The position numbers and the translations under genes are program-made. Below the pieces are notes generated by a model. It saw only the letters and a list, made by a program, of their open reading frames with translations. It ran no database searches and was not told the origin of the DNA. A DNA stretch of 64,000 nt from Azadirachta indica (taxonomy: Eukaryota; Streptophyta; Magnoliopsida; Sapindales; Meliaceae): contig CM040443.1 in assembly GCA_022749755.1 (NCBI GenBank), positions 3,759,191-3,823,190 of the forward strand, read 5' to 3'. Positions 49,768 to 61,559 of the stretch are shown piece after piece; position 1 is the stretch's first letter; each line of letters opens with the position of its first letter.

Positions 49768-52159
49768 TATTTTATACAATCATAGAAAAATTTTAAGTTA
49801 AAAAAGTCACAATAATCAAAAATAGAGAATAATAATAATTCTTAAGAAGATGTCAATACTTTCGTGATTGAATTAACAATATATACACACACATATTATC
49901 TTTCCAAAATATTGTTAACAAAGTTGTATACACAATTTTTTTTGGTTACAAAGGGACATGCCCCCATTGGACCATACATACAAATATTAATAATTAATAA
50001 ATAATATTTATTAGTTTATATAGATCAACTAATTTTGCATTTTAGATATTTTGTACTATTCTAAAATTTTTTTATCAATCAACATGTTTAATTGTATAGT
50101 TAATACAAGTAGGTACAAGTCATATATATTCACGGGGTATTATCACATATCTCCCTTTGCGGTTCGATAACTATAACTTTGGTAGAAAATATCACCTTTG
50201 TATCATTAATCTCTCCCAATATTAGAGTTGACCGTTAGTTTTAGGGATAAAATCATAAAACAATCTCGATTTATTTTATTTTTTTGTTTGAATAAAGCGG
50301 AGTTTGCTTAACCAATTTTATACACTAAGGGTATGTTTGGAAGGTAGGACTGAACTGTATTGAATTGTTATCAAGTGAATGGAATTGGATTATACTGGAT
50401 AAAATTTAATATAATACTATATTTAATGTGTAATTTTATTGTAACATATTAATAATTTAAAATTTATTTTTATTATTTAATTATATATTATATTTTTTTA
50501 TTAATAATTAAATAAAAAATTAAAAATTAGTTTTTTTAAAAATTATTTTTTGAAAGAAATGAAAAAATAATACAATATAGACTTAATCCAAAGAAAGGGG
50601 CGTGTCAAATTTGAAGGTCTGAATTGTATTATTTTTAATTTTTATACAATACAATCTTTGCACTAAATTTCGAACAAAAAAAATTTTATCCTTAATAATA
50701 CCCAAACAGTGAGATAATGAACTGTGCCCTAGGTGACTATGAAAAAGTCTTGCGATAATAGATTTTAGGCAAAAATTAGGTTCTTACCAAACTCAAAGTT
50801 ACTCCTCCTAAATAGTTTAAAAAAAAAAAGAACAATAAAAATCAGTGGTCATGGAATTAAGTAGTTTAACTGTCCTGTGGTGGTTGAACAAGATTTTTTT
50901 CAGAAACAAATTTGAATGAGAACGAATGATTGGTTTTGTTGGTCATTTTCTTTGTATTTGGTTGCATTTGAGAAAATGCTTACTTTTAATTATTTGTTAT
51001 GGGCAAGACAATTTGGTCAATTCATTTCTATGAATAATTTTAAAATAGCACAAGCTATTATTTATTATAAAGAACAAATCTTAAATTAAATAAAATAAAA
51101 TAGTAAGGACCATTATGAAAGTCAAACATTAAATCATTAATAGTTTTTAAGTAGTGCCTAAAACAAAATATTAGGGCCTTTTTAGTAAAACCGTAATTAA
51201 AAAATCTAGAATTTTAATTAATAACACTTTACCTAAAATTCTTTAAATATTTGGTTTTTAAATGGAACAGCCACAACACATAAGAAACAGAGAAAAACAA
51301 AGTTCCAATATAAGTTTGATTGATTATGATAATGAAAAATTTAAGGACATTATTGTTATTCATAATAAAATGCTAGTCAATTAACAGTTAAGAAAAGGTT
51401 AATAATATAAAAGATGGTACTTTTTATCGGTGACAGTTATTATTTTAGAAAAGGTAGATAATAACACCCATATATTTACATATGTTCAAAATGAACTTTG
51501 GAGTGTGGGAAAAAGCTAGATTCTGAAAGTGACCTGTAAATATTGTGTGTCTTATACTAATTGGACTAACTTATTTTTTTAAAAAGTATATTTTGAAATG
51601 GTTATCAAATCAAAAGATGGAGGGCATTCCTTTTGAAATTTCTTCTCTAAATCTTTCTCAGTTTAACACACAAAGCCTAAGAAAATATAAATTAAATTTA
51701 GAGTTTACTAAGTCATGCAGACAAATATTCCTTTATTGACTCAGTATTCTTCCATTCGAAGTAATTGAATTTTGCAAGTCTTGTCCATTTTTCTTCCTGG
51801 ACCATCTTCTTTCCCATTTTTGAACGGCATCTTATCTTATTTGCTTAATTGTAATTAGGGTAACATTAATTAGGGTACCATGACACACACGCACATATAA
51901 GGAATAATTTCAATAACCATATACTTATATAAGAATTACATATAACTATGATATACTCAATTAATGTATTACTACATACCCTTTTTTTTTTTTGTTCCTT
52001 TCAACTTTAACATAAAATGTTTCTATTGGATGCTTCATCTAATATGTCAAAGTTTTGAAATTTTAAAATTTATATTTGAGTTTTTAACATTTATATATAA
52101 TTTTTTTAACAATTTTACACTCCGGACAGATCTTAGCTACTTTTACACAATTAGGGGCC
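49768..52159. other. Intergenic DNA of tandem unit A
   Basis: No gene supported. The piece 51480-51860 is a duplicate of 61560-61990. The remainder is AT-rich sequence with short meaningless frames. Confidence 0.55.
51480..51860. repeat. Distal block of the segmental duplication, copy A
   Basis: Closely matches 61560-61990: shared runs include TTATCAAATCAAAAGATGGA, TTTTGAAATTTCTTCTC and AAATTTAGAGTTTAC. It lies about 5 kb downstream of b561 copy A, as its partner lies about 4.5 kb downstream of copy B. Confidence 0.85.
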
Positions 52160-52870
52160 AATGCTAGAGATGACCACCATTGACTTCTATTGCTTAAGTA
52201 GCCAATATGGGAAGGGAGAGCTTGCGGTGGGCAAACTTACCTCCAATAAGTCTTGGAAGGACAAGCATTTATTTGTAGGTGGACTATGGGGTCAATATGC
52301 TATCGTTTTCTTCCAAATTTTCGTGAACCAGGTCCTTCGTTTTGTCAACTGATCTTTGATTCGTATTCTTGTCGACACAAACTTGGATTTTTATGATGGC
52401 CCTTTTTTGTAGTGTATCGTTCGAAGTCTCTAAAGATTGATGATAATGTTGGTGTTATGGCCTCGGTGGAGAAGAATTTGTGGAACCAATATATCATTGC
52501 CAACTTGCTCAATTACTCGACGTCGATTTCATACGTGAGTAGCCTTGCCTTCAAGGTACCACCTCTATCTTACTAATTTGGTTATTTTCTTATCTTGTTT
52601 ACTTAGCTTTGTTTTCTTTGTGCAGATTAACTCTTTCAAGAGCTATGCTGGCAGAACATGACAGACTTTAGAAAAAGCAGTAATGGCACCAACAAGAGGA
52701 ATTTGGTGGAGGTTGAGGGGATGATATCCAGAAGGTTAAAATGCTAAGGCTGGGGAAGAAGAATGCAGCAAGCAAGTGCCACCATTACGCCATGCTGTGG
52801 TGGACCTGGAAAAGCGCCCTCGGCCCTAAAGCAACCCAAGCAAAAACAGATTGAGGGCCCTTCTCAGCCT
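52160..52870 (+). mobile_element. Probable gag-like retrotransposon fragment
   Basis: A less AT-rich island. One frame reads SNKSWKDKHLFVGGLWG, which resembles the N-S-N-K-x-W-K-x-R/K-F-F-F-V signature of plant gag-like/transposon proteins. A second frame further on reads KIDDNVGVMASVEKNLW. Stops and frame changes separate them, and no LTRs were found. The recognition is by motif only. Confidence 0.4.
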
Positions 52871-53669
52871 CTCCTGAACCTTTCATTAACTAACAACCTG
52901 TCTGCCTAAATTACTATCTTCATTCCTGCCTGCCTAAGTAATAGGTAGAATTTCAGGCTCAATATATATACATAGGACAAGATCGATATGGCCTCTTTTA
53001 TTTTATATAATTTTTTACATCAATTATAAGTCGTTAGATTTAAGTATACCCAATAATTGATATTGCATATGATATATATATTAATTATAAATATATTAAT
53101 TATACATTAATTACATGATTAGATATAATATTAACCGTTAAATGTGTTTAAATTCAATAATGTATAATTTGCGTAAAAAAAGAGTTATTGATATATATAT
53201 TTATATATATATATAAATTTAATTATTTTCTGGATCTATTTAAGATGTATATAACAATTAAAGCTTAAACATTCTTCTATTAAATCCTGGTAATCACTCT
53301 TATAGAAGCATTGATTGTCATTGACTGAGAACATATGTTCTATATTATCTAAATTTTCAATAAATGCCACTTTCATTTTATAGCATTGAAGAAAACTTAT
53401 TTAAATTTAACAGAAAACTTATTCTTAATTTTTTTTTAATAATCTTCAATGAAAAATTCTAAAAATATTATTAAAAAATTAAAAAATACAGAGATTAATA
53501 GTGCCACAAAAGTTTACAAAACCATGTTAGAACATAATCATGAAAAAATGAATAAAGGTTATAACAAAAACCAAGACAAAAAACAACCCCATGATACTTG
53601 GAAGTAGTGAGCTACATAAACTGCAGACAGACAAGCCAATCTAGCCAAAAAAAAAAAAAAAAAGGGAGG
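52871..53669. other. Intergenic DNA with part of the extra downstream-flank block
   Basis: From 53220 to about 53450 it matches 58655-58850, including TCTAAATTTTCAATAAATGC followed by CACTTTCATTTT. The match then breaks and resumes near 55270. No gene was seen. Confidence 0.6.
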
Positions 53670-55123
53670 GAATATTACATCTACCCCCTCTTAGATTGCG
53701 CAACATCGCATCTCCCCCCTGTTGGAAATAAATATACAAATAACTCCTTGTCGTTAAGTTTTTTTTTGTTAATTTTAACATTTTTTTATAAATTTACTAT
53801 TTTATCCATACTAATTTGAATGATCCATTTAAATTTGGGTTGAGGCAGGTTGATTTTGGGTTAGAAATTCCCTCATTGTGAATCCAACCTTTACACTCAA
53901 AACAAAAGTGCAAGTGTTCTATCAGTAAGGTAAACTAAATTTTCACATGGTATTTGTAACTGATAATATATATAGTTATTTAAACATAATATCGTCATAT
54001 ACACATTAAATCAATAATTATTTTCTATAATGTATTTAAAAAAAAAAAAACTATTATATTTAACATATAGAGACAAATAGATCTATAACATTATAGTTAA
54101 CAATTTTATATTTAATTATTTAAAATTATTCATTTAATCTTTTTTACTGAAAATTATTAACTTAATCCCATACAAAATTATTATGAGTTTAAGATTACAA
54201 AATAATTATTTTTCTCTATGATTTGTATAAATCAATTTTAACTTATAAATTTATTTTTAATTTTTAACATTAAAAAATAATTATGTTTAAATTTTTTTCA
54301 ATTCGTTATTACAGATTATTGATTAATTTCATACAAAATTATTATTAGTTTAATGTTAAAAATAATTTTTTAATAATTTTTATAAATTAATTTGAGTTTA
54401 CAAACTCATATGTAATTTTTAATGTTATGAATTAATTATTAGTTTATTTTTTTCTTCAATTTCTTTACTAAAAATTATTAATTTAATTTAAATAAAATAA
54501 AAATTTCTGTTTAAATTTATGAAAAATAATTATTAATTCAATTTACAAAAATAAAATTCAATGTTACAACATAAATATTATATATATATATAAACATAAT
54601 GCTATTAAAATGTATGCTCTCTGGTTTACACTTTTAGATTAAGGTAGGAGTGCATGGATTCAAGCCACCATATTATTATAATTTTTTAAATTTTTTTGCT
54701 AATTTGGTTTAGTTTTAATGGATCCAAAATTCGGGCTAACCCAATATAGGTAAACTTGAAACTTTTTAAAAAAAATTAATAGAAAAAGATGACAATAGGG
54801 TTTTCGGTTTGGTTTAGTTCTAATGGATCCAAAATTCGGACCAACCCAATAGAGGTGAATTAGACATTTTCTAAAAAATTAACAAAAAATGGTGACGGCA
54901 GGGGTTGGATTATTTGTATATTTATATTTTCTAATTTTTAAAAAAAAATTTCTGGTTCAATTTAGTTCTAATGGATCCAAAATTCGGGCAACCAATAGAG
55001 GTAAATTTTAAATTTTCTAAAAAATTAACAGAAAAAGGTGAAGGCAGAAATTATTTTTATATTTATTTCCAACAAGGGGGAGATGTGGTGTTGCGCAATT
55101 TAAAAGTGGTAGATGTAATATTC
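53670..55123. mobile_element. Non-autonomous DNA transposon with about 75-bp terminal inverted repeats
   Basis: The left end starts GAATATTACATCTACC. The right end, read inward on the minus strand, starts with the same 16 bases, and pairing continues through TTGCGCAACA, CATCTCCCCC and TTGGAAATAAATATA. The element is 1.45 kb and has no transposase-like frame. It carries three tandem copies of a 100-150 bp unit near 54700-55055. It sits inside a gap in the duplicated flank, which supports insertion after duplication. Long inverted repeats suggest a Mutator-like or fold-back element. A-rich flanks prevent a clear target duplication call. Confidence 0.75.
54700..55055. repeat. Three tandem copies of a 100-150 bp unit inside the TIR element
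   Basis: Each copy contains TTTAGTTYTAATGGATCC, AAAATTCGG, CCAATA and a following AAAATTAACAGAAAAAG-type segment. They start near 54706, 54810 and 54957. Confidence 0.8.
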
Positions 55124-55269
55124 TGAAAAAAAAAAGAACCAGAGGTACAAGAAGCTAAAAAATATGCAGAAAATGCAGAAAACATCACAAACTGATATAA
55201 ATAATAGAGGTTAAATAGCAGTTTCAATCAAATTGGAGCAAAGTTGGCAAAAAGGTATAATAAGCAACA

Positions 55270-55950
55270 CCTAGAAAATAATCTTATTAGCTTCCTCTAA
55301 TATTTTAAATTTATTTTTATTAAAAATTAAAAAAATTAAGAGAATTTTGCTACTTATAGTGAAAAAGATTTTTTAAAAAATAAAAAGAATGCATTGCAAT
55401 AATGGAGGAAAAAAAGTTAGAAGAAAAAAAAAGATCATTAATTAACACAAAATTTTAAAAAAAAATCATATTACATGTTTTAAGGTGTATTAACGTAAAG
55501 TTTATATGACAAAATTTCTCTCAAAATTTATGTGAGATGAAAATTATTTGTATATGACTAAGCCAAGATTTTGTGAAAAATAATTCAAATTTCTTTTTGG
55601 TTAAATTTAAAATAAATTCCTTTAACATAAATTCTTATCATTTTTCTTAAAATCAAAGGCAATTTTTTTTAAAAAAAAAATCTATCAATGCAACCAAATT
55701 CTTCAAATTATATGCACATGTAGTAATATTATTGCGACCTCTTCAAGATCCTTATTATAAAACTCATTTTCTTTATTTATCCTATTAAAATATATTAAAT
55801 GATAAAAAATTCTTATAAGACCATCAATTCTGAAAATTACCTTCATTTTCTCAAAGTATTTTGGTTAAAGATTAATTACTGTTTTTAAAATATGTTCAAT
55901 TAATTTATACAAACAAATTTCTTCACAATATTTTATATTGTAATTGAAAA
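55270..55950. repeat. Downstream-flank block, copy 2 of 3 (continuation of 53220-53450)
   Basis: Matches 58840-59500 and 48235-48760. There is no b561 gene directly upstream of this block, unlike the other two copies. Confidence 0.75.
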
Positions 55951-57038
55951 CATCTTCTTCGTGATTAATTAATTCCTTGTCCATAATTGTTTTTTTTATC
56001 AATTAAAATTCTTATCAATTTGATAAAGAATAAATTGTTTTATTTTATTTAGGGTTTGAAAAAGAAAAAAAGATTTATGGTGAATAAAAGTGATAAACTA
56101 GTAAAACTATTAATGAATTATACGAAGAGTAAAAAGTATTTAAAATAAACTAAAATACTTGAAATTTATTTAGATATCTATTTTAATCTAATTTCAATTA
56201 AGATTAAAATTATGAATAAAAAAAGTGAGTTTTTAAAGAGATTTGAAGAGTGATAGTAGCATCATTCATATATCTATAACTTCTTTTACTTGACGAATTG
56301 ACGAGATTGTTGTGAGTGGAATAAATGAGGCACACCATATATTAGAAGTATAAATTAGCTTCTTCGAAAAATATATTGGTCTAATAAAAACAATAAGAAG
56401 GTTAAATTAATCTTTCATTTTAATGAGTTATGTCTTTAATATATCATGTTTAGTAGAGAGAAGAATATATTCCTTCCCTGTTATCAACAATTTCTTATTC
56501 ACAAATTGGAGTTAATAGGTTTCATTTTCGCATTTTATAAAAACCTCTTTTCACTCTACTTAATCTTATTAATTGTCTACTCTTGAATTCTCATTGATAC
56601 AAACTTGTACAAATCGAACATTGATCAAATGAGCCATATCAGAATTCTTTCACATTGATCAACTTGTGTGTGTTTATATGCATATAATGAACAGTACCAT
56701 GTTAGTAGTTGTACAAATACTTTTGATCACTTGACTTTGTGAACTGTGATACCTTAACCTCTTATTAATCCATTCATTAATTGCTGGAAAATATATACTT
56801 ATCTTGGGTTCCTTCAATTTCATTTATTAACGTGGCCAATGGTAAAAGTTAAAACTAATGCTCAAAGTTTTCTCATATGCCAAGCAAATCCAGCAAATCA
56901 AGCAATCCCAAGAACAATTAATATTTCAAAATTCTAATTAATCAAGCTTAATTATTTCTCAAAGAGATGCATATATAAAAGCACTCAATCAAGACAAGAT
57001 TTTAAGAGCAACAACTTCATACGTCCTACCTCCCAGCT
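55951..57038 (+). other. Upstream region of b561 copy B
   Basis: From about 56310 it is the duplicate of the copy A upstream region. No other gene was seen. Confidence 0.65.
56974..56981 (+). promoter_or_regulatory. TATA box of cytochrome b561 copy B
   Basis: TATAAAAGCACTCAATCAAG matches the copy A box and its following bases exactly, showing that the core promoter was duplicated with the gene and kept. Confidence 0.65.
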
Positions 57039-57990
57039 ATGGATACAGTTCATTCTGACGCCAGGTTCTCATTCAGGCACTCAGCCTATCGTCTAACAGT
57101 AGTTGCTCACCTGTTTGGCATCTTAGCCTTAATTCTTATGCTCGTTTGGTTGCTGCATTATCGAGAAGGAATCGAGTATGATTCCGATAACCCATATCGC
57201 GTTTTCAATGTATCTATACTACACCATTTCTTTTTCCAATTTTAACTAATACAAAATTTAAAACTTAATAGGAATGCATTCTTTTCTTCGTAGGTTCACC
57301 CATTTCTTATGTTCTGTGGGTTCATATTTCTAGCGGGTGAAGGTATGATTAGATCATTTTCAATCCAGCTTAGTGCATAATGCCAATTTCTTATCAGTTT
57401 GTTCAATATTGTGCGGCAATGATGGCATTCAAGACAGTGCCAGCATCTAGAAAAGTTCAGACGTTTGTTCATGTGATACTTCATCTAATTGCCGTGTGCC
57501 TTGGAATTGTTGGCATATGTGCTGCCTTCAGATACCATGATATGATAAACGCTAAAGATATGTATAGCTTGCACTCCTGGATTGGAATTGGCACCATTTC
57601 CTTGTTTTGCTTACAGGTACATATATAAAACCCTAAAAGACCCTAACTAAAACAATTAAAGAAACACTCCCTAGCTCTTACCACCTCTTGCACTCAGACA
57701 TCTACGTAGCATGATCTTGTTGCTTTGGTTTGCAGTTGTTACTTGGTCTGTCTGCTTCTATGGTTCGAAGATCAACATCCGCAGAAGCAAGAGCAAGGAT
57801 GGTCCCATGGCAAGTAAATGGTGGAAGGGCACTTCTATACATGGCTGTATCTGCAGCTCTCACTGGATTCACTGAAAAATCTGCAGACTTGAAGCATCAT
57901 CCCGAAGCTCGTTTGATCAACTTTACTGCACTTTCAATCCTTCTCTTTGGCATTTTTGTTGATCTCACTGTTGTTCTTGCCCGTATGTAA
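57039..57990 (+). CDS. Cytochrome b561 tandem copy B, splice acceptor and one heme ligand lost (possible young pseudogene)
   Basis: By alignment to copy A the exons are 57039-57209, 57294-57342, 57417-57616 and 57736-57990, which would encode 224 residues with all frames open. Two changes are notable. The acceptor of intron 2 reads TGTGCGG|CA where copy A has TGTGCAG|CG, so there is no AG. The nearest in-phase AG is GTGCCAG|CA, which would start the exon at 57444 and drop nine residues (AMMAFKTVP) at the end of a membrane helix and the ascorbate loop. In addition, the fourth heme histidine (PWHVN, H164 of copy A) is Gln (PWQVN, Q166). H59, H92 and H126 remain. The promoter is conserved. It could be a dying duplicate or a one-heme variant; the sequence cannot decide. 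Confidence 0.8.
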
Positions 57991-59810
57991 ATATTCTTCA
58001 TATATGGTTGCTTGGTGTGTATATATGTATATATATTCTAAAATTTAGGTCAGTTTGCAATGAATGTTTGTAAGCTGTTACATTATTTACATATACATAT
58101 CTTACAATAATTGAGTGAAGCAAATGATTCTATTATTTATATGTTATTTTTAGTTACATTACTTTTGCTTAGAAAAGATGCTCACGTCTTCTCTGCAATA
58201 GTCAGTGATTATTTAATCTTTGCTTTTTTCTCTATGTGATTCTGATGTTTTATTTATTATTAATACCAAAGTTTAAAGCTTTGGGTAGCTAGATTTCTTT
58301 GTGATGATGTTATTTGAAAAATGTGATAAAATATATATGGTTATGAGAAATTAGATGATAATTCTTTTAGTGTAAAAAAATCATCTAACGAAAGATTTGC
58401 TCTTCTGGTCAAAATATAAACTTGTATGTATTTTAAATTTGCAAAAAAACTAATTAATTAAGTTATTTAAGAAAAGATGAATATAATTTTAGTAAATTGT
58501 TCTCATATTTAAAAACTTTGACCTATTAAGTTTGCGGGTTGGTTATTATATTTATGTGTGTTCTATATATAAAAGATATTTATAACATTATATATATATA
58601 TATATTTTTTATTATTAAATTGCTTATGCATGGATATATATGTTCATTTTAATCTAATTATTTTCTTTTCTAAATAAATTTAAGATGTATACAACAGTTA
58701 AAAGATAAAACATTCATTCATTAATCCTTAGCAATCTACTCAAAAGATAGTACTGATGAAGCACTTATAATCTACATTATCTAAATTTTCAATAAATGCC
58801 ACTTTCATTTTCCAGCATTGACGAAATCCTATTTTAATTTAACAGAAAATATTCATATTACTTTTCTCTAATATTTTTTAAATTTATTTTTATTAAAAAT
58901 TAAAAAAATTAAGAGAATTTGTTATTTATAGTTACAAAAGTTTTAAAAATAAAAAGAATGGAGGAAACAAAGTTGCAAATTTTTATATAAATTTTTTTTT
59001 AAAATCATATTACATGTTTTAAGATATTTTAGTGTAAAGTTTGTACGACAAAATTTATCACAAACCTTATGTGAGATGAAAATTAGTTATGCATGACTTT
59101 CGTGAAAAATAATTAAATTTTTTTGGTTTAATTTAAAAAATTATTTTTCCTTAACTTCTTATTATTTTTCTTAAAAGCAAAAATAAAACATAAAAAATTT
59201 ATCAACCAAATCCCTCAAATATATACACATATAGTGATACTACTGCCACCTCTTCAAAATTCTTAAAAAATTAATCTTTTTTATTTATCTTATTAAAATA
59301 TATTAAAATAATAAAAAAAATACAAGAGTATTAATTTCAATAATGACCTTTTTTCCATTTTTTTTACAAATTCTAGTATTTTTAAAAATATTAAATAAAA
59401 AACTATTAATTATTTTTTCAAAATATGTTCAATTAATTTATTAACAAACAAAATTTCTCCCAACTCCTCTTAAAAAATTACTATTAATATATAATTTTCT
59501 AATTAAAAGGACCATCCAGCTTATAATAAGTAGTGATTTGGCAAAGAGTTTGTCCTCGAAATTTGTAAGGTGGATTCTATAGAAAAATCATATGTAAAAA
59601 ATGTTATTAATCAATAAGATTAATTAATTAATTAATAGCATAAAATGTTTCCATAAGGGAAAATTTTCAAATACAAATGAAAAAAGTTCTAAATAAGCTA
59701 ACAGAAGTGAACTAATTAATCACCCCATTTATTAATTCTGCTGAGACTGATTATAAGTTAATTGTATATTACAATGGATAAGCGATCTTCCCAAAAGGAA
59801 ATTACATGCA
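57991..59810. other. Intergenic DNA downstream of b561 copy B
   Basis: Contains the copy B 3' UTR and the third downstream-flank block (58655-59500). No gene was seen before the ubiquitin-like locus. Confidence 0.6.
58655..59500. repeat. Downstream-flank block, copy 3 of 3
   Basis: An uninterrupted version of the block that is split at 53220-53450 and 55270-55950; also matches 48235-48760. It marks the insertion-free state. Confidence 0.75.
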
Positions 59811-60009
59811 TCAACCGTATGCCTTAATCTCAGTTAAGATCACACTACCAGGACAGATATAGTAAGCACAGAGAGGAGCTTCATCATCTTCAATCATAAC
59901 GGTTCCCATTCGGAGAGTTGTATTCTTGAATGGAATCCCCCAAACCCTCGCAACTTTAGCCCTCCTCTAAGCAACCAGACTGGTTTCCCTCACCTTCACA
60001 TCACCATTC
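59811..60009 (-). pseudogene. Broken second ubiquitin-like domain
   Basis: Downstream of the stop, another minus-strand frame continues ENGDVKVRETSLVA, meets a TAG at 59967-59969, then reads VARVWGIPFKNTTLRMG, EDDEAPLCAYYI and CPGSVILTEI to a TGA at 59811-59813. The order GIP, QTL-like, DD and YxIxPGS is the ubiquitin-like pattern. A one-base run-length change at CCC (60013-60015) separates it from the first domain. Two disabling changes suggest that this half is not made. Confidence 0.55.
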
Positions 60010-60282
60010 TCAGGGTGAGAGCCTCACCACAATCTCAAATTCCGGGTCACTGGGCAACGGTGTCACCAGTAGAGCAACGTCTGCAGACGACTTGATGCCA
60101 TATTCAGCAACGGTTTTGTCGTTCATCAGCTCTTCATTGTTGAACTTGAGAGTTTGCCTATCAGCCTCCAGTCTTATGAGTGCTTCGATCTGGTCTTTCA
60201 GGTTGAGAATCGTTATGCAGTCGGATACTTCGATCTGAAAGATGAACCTTCCACCATTGATCTTCAACAACACAGTTTCCAT
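60010..60282 (-). CDS. Small ubiquitin-like domain protein
   Basis: A single-exon frame of 90 residues starting METVLLKINGGRF. Residues 1 to about 75 show the ubiquitin-like pattern: a first strand pair, a helix with LKDQIEALIRLEADRQTL, then KFNNEELMNDKTVAEYGI and a final strand DVALLV. It lacks a C-terminal Gly-Gly, so conjugation is unlikely. The frame stops at 60010-60012 directly after RLSP, where the sequence looks like the start of a second ubiquitin-like repeat in another frame. It is possibly the surviving half of a tandem ubiquitin-like gene. It lies inside duplicated unit B, but no equivalent was seen in unit A. The start at 60282 was preferred because the family begins there; an upstream in-frame ATG at 60315 has no conserved sequence. 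Confidence 0.6.
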   Translation of the reverse strand: METVLLKINGGRFIFQIEVSDCITILNLKDQIEALIRLEADRQTLKFNNEELMNDKTVAEYGIKSSADVALLVTPLPSDPEFEIVVRLSP

Positions 60283-61559
60283 GATTAACCAAAACACACA
60301 GAAAATGATTGTCAATTAAACTTGATTGATTCATTAATTTGCTGCAAGTATTTCTTTGATGATTGATGATATATATATATATATATATATATATAGAAGG
60401 AAAGAAAGAACTGTTGCCAAAACACAATAATTGTTATGTTCATTCTAAAGCATTTTTCTGTTTATTTTCATGAGAAATTAACTTCAATTTCTGTGTACAA
60501 TTTAAGTATGAAGTAACTAACACAACATACGAAGTGCATTGATATATATGAATCTTAATTCACATGCTTTTGCTAATTAATATTGTTTAATTGATCTCAT
60601 TTTTTACTATCACATCATCATATATAATTTGTTTTTAAATTTTACTGTCTCTTTTCTTAGCTGTTATGTTCAGTTTAGGGTACTCATACAGTAAAATAGA
60701 GAACAAAAATTAAAATAAGATTTATAATATTCTTAATTAATTACATAAAGTTGTGAGGTAGATAATTACAATACAACAATTAAATTATCTTTGTTTTTAA
60801 ATTGATTTATAAATTACGAGGTCATTTTGTATTTTAAGATCACGAGTAACTATTCTAAATCTTACATCTCAAATCATATAATGTACACTCAACGATTAAA
60901 TGATGGAATGATATAATAATTATTTTAAAAATTAATTATAATAATCTATCGTTCAATTAATGAACATTATTAAAATTAAAAATGTTTAGATTAATTAATT
61001 TTGTGATGTATTAATTATATTATATTATTCTGGTTTTGTATTAGGATTTTGATGCATGTTGCATATAACAAAGACACTATTAATTTCTCATGCCGCTTTT
61101 TACTAAATTAATTTGTATTAATGAACATTATTGCCCCCGTGTGTCTACAATATACATTCCGTGAAATTAATAATTAGGAATCAAAATATTTTAATAACAA
61201 TTAATAATTAAGTTAATTAACTGATATTTTAATAACAATTAATAAGTTAAGGATAAATGGATAACTTTACGAAATTATAAAAGTCAAATTATATATAAAC
61301 TTAAAAAATAGATCTTAAAATATAAATATTATTGTTAAAATTTTAAAAAAATTGTGGGGTTATTAGACCCTTTTAAACCCTGTTGGCACTCTGCTACTGC
61401 ATACCAATATTAATATTTAATAAAAATATTTATTTTTTAATTTTTTATATATATATATAATTATTAATTTTAAATTTTTAATAGATTATATTAGTTTAAA
61501 AAAAATTTTACCAATTAAAAATAAATCAAACACAGCTAGTTGTATGATTAATAGGTGCA
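60283..61559. other. AT-rich intergenic DNA
   Basis: A TA microsatellite (60368-60395) lies about 90 bases upstream of the ubiquitin-like start. No other gene was seen. Confidence 0.55.
60368..60395. repeat. TA microsatellite
   Basis: About fourteen TA units. Confidence 0.9.

Noticed and set aside
57391..57396. TATCAG as an alternative acceptor for exon 3 of b561 copy B
   Set aside because: The phase does not match exon 2, which ends one base into a codon, so it would shift the frame of the conserved domain.
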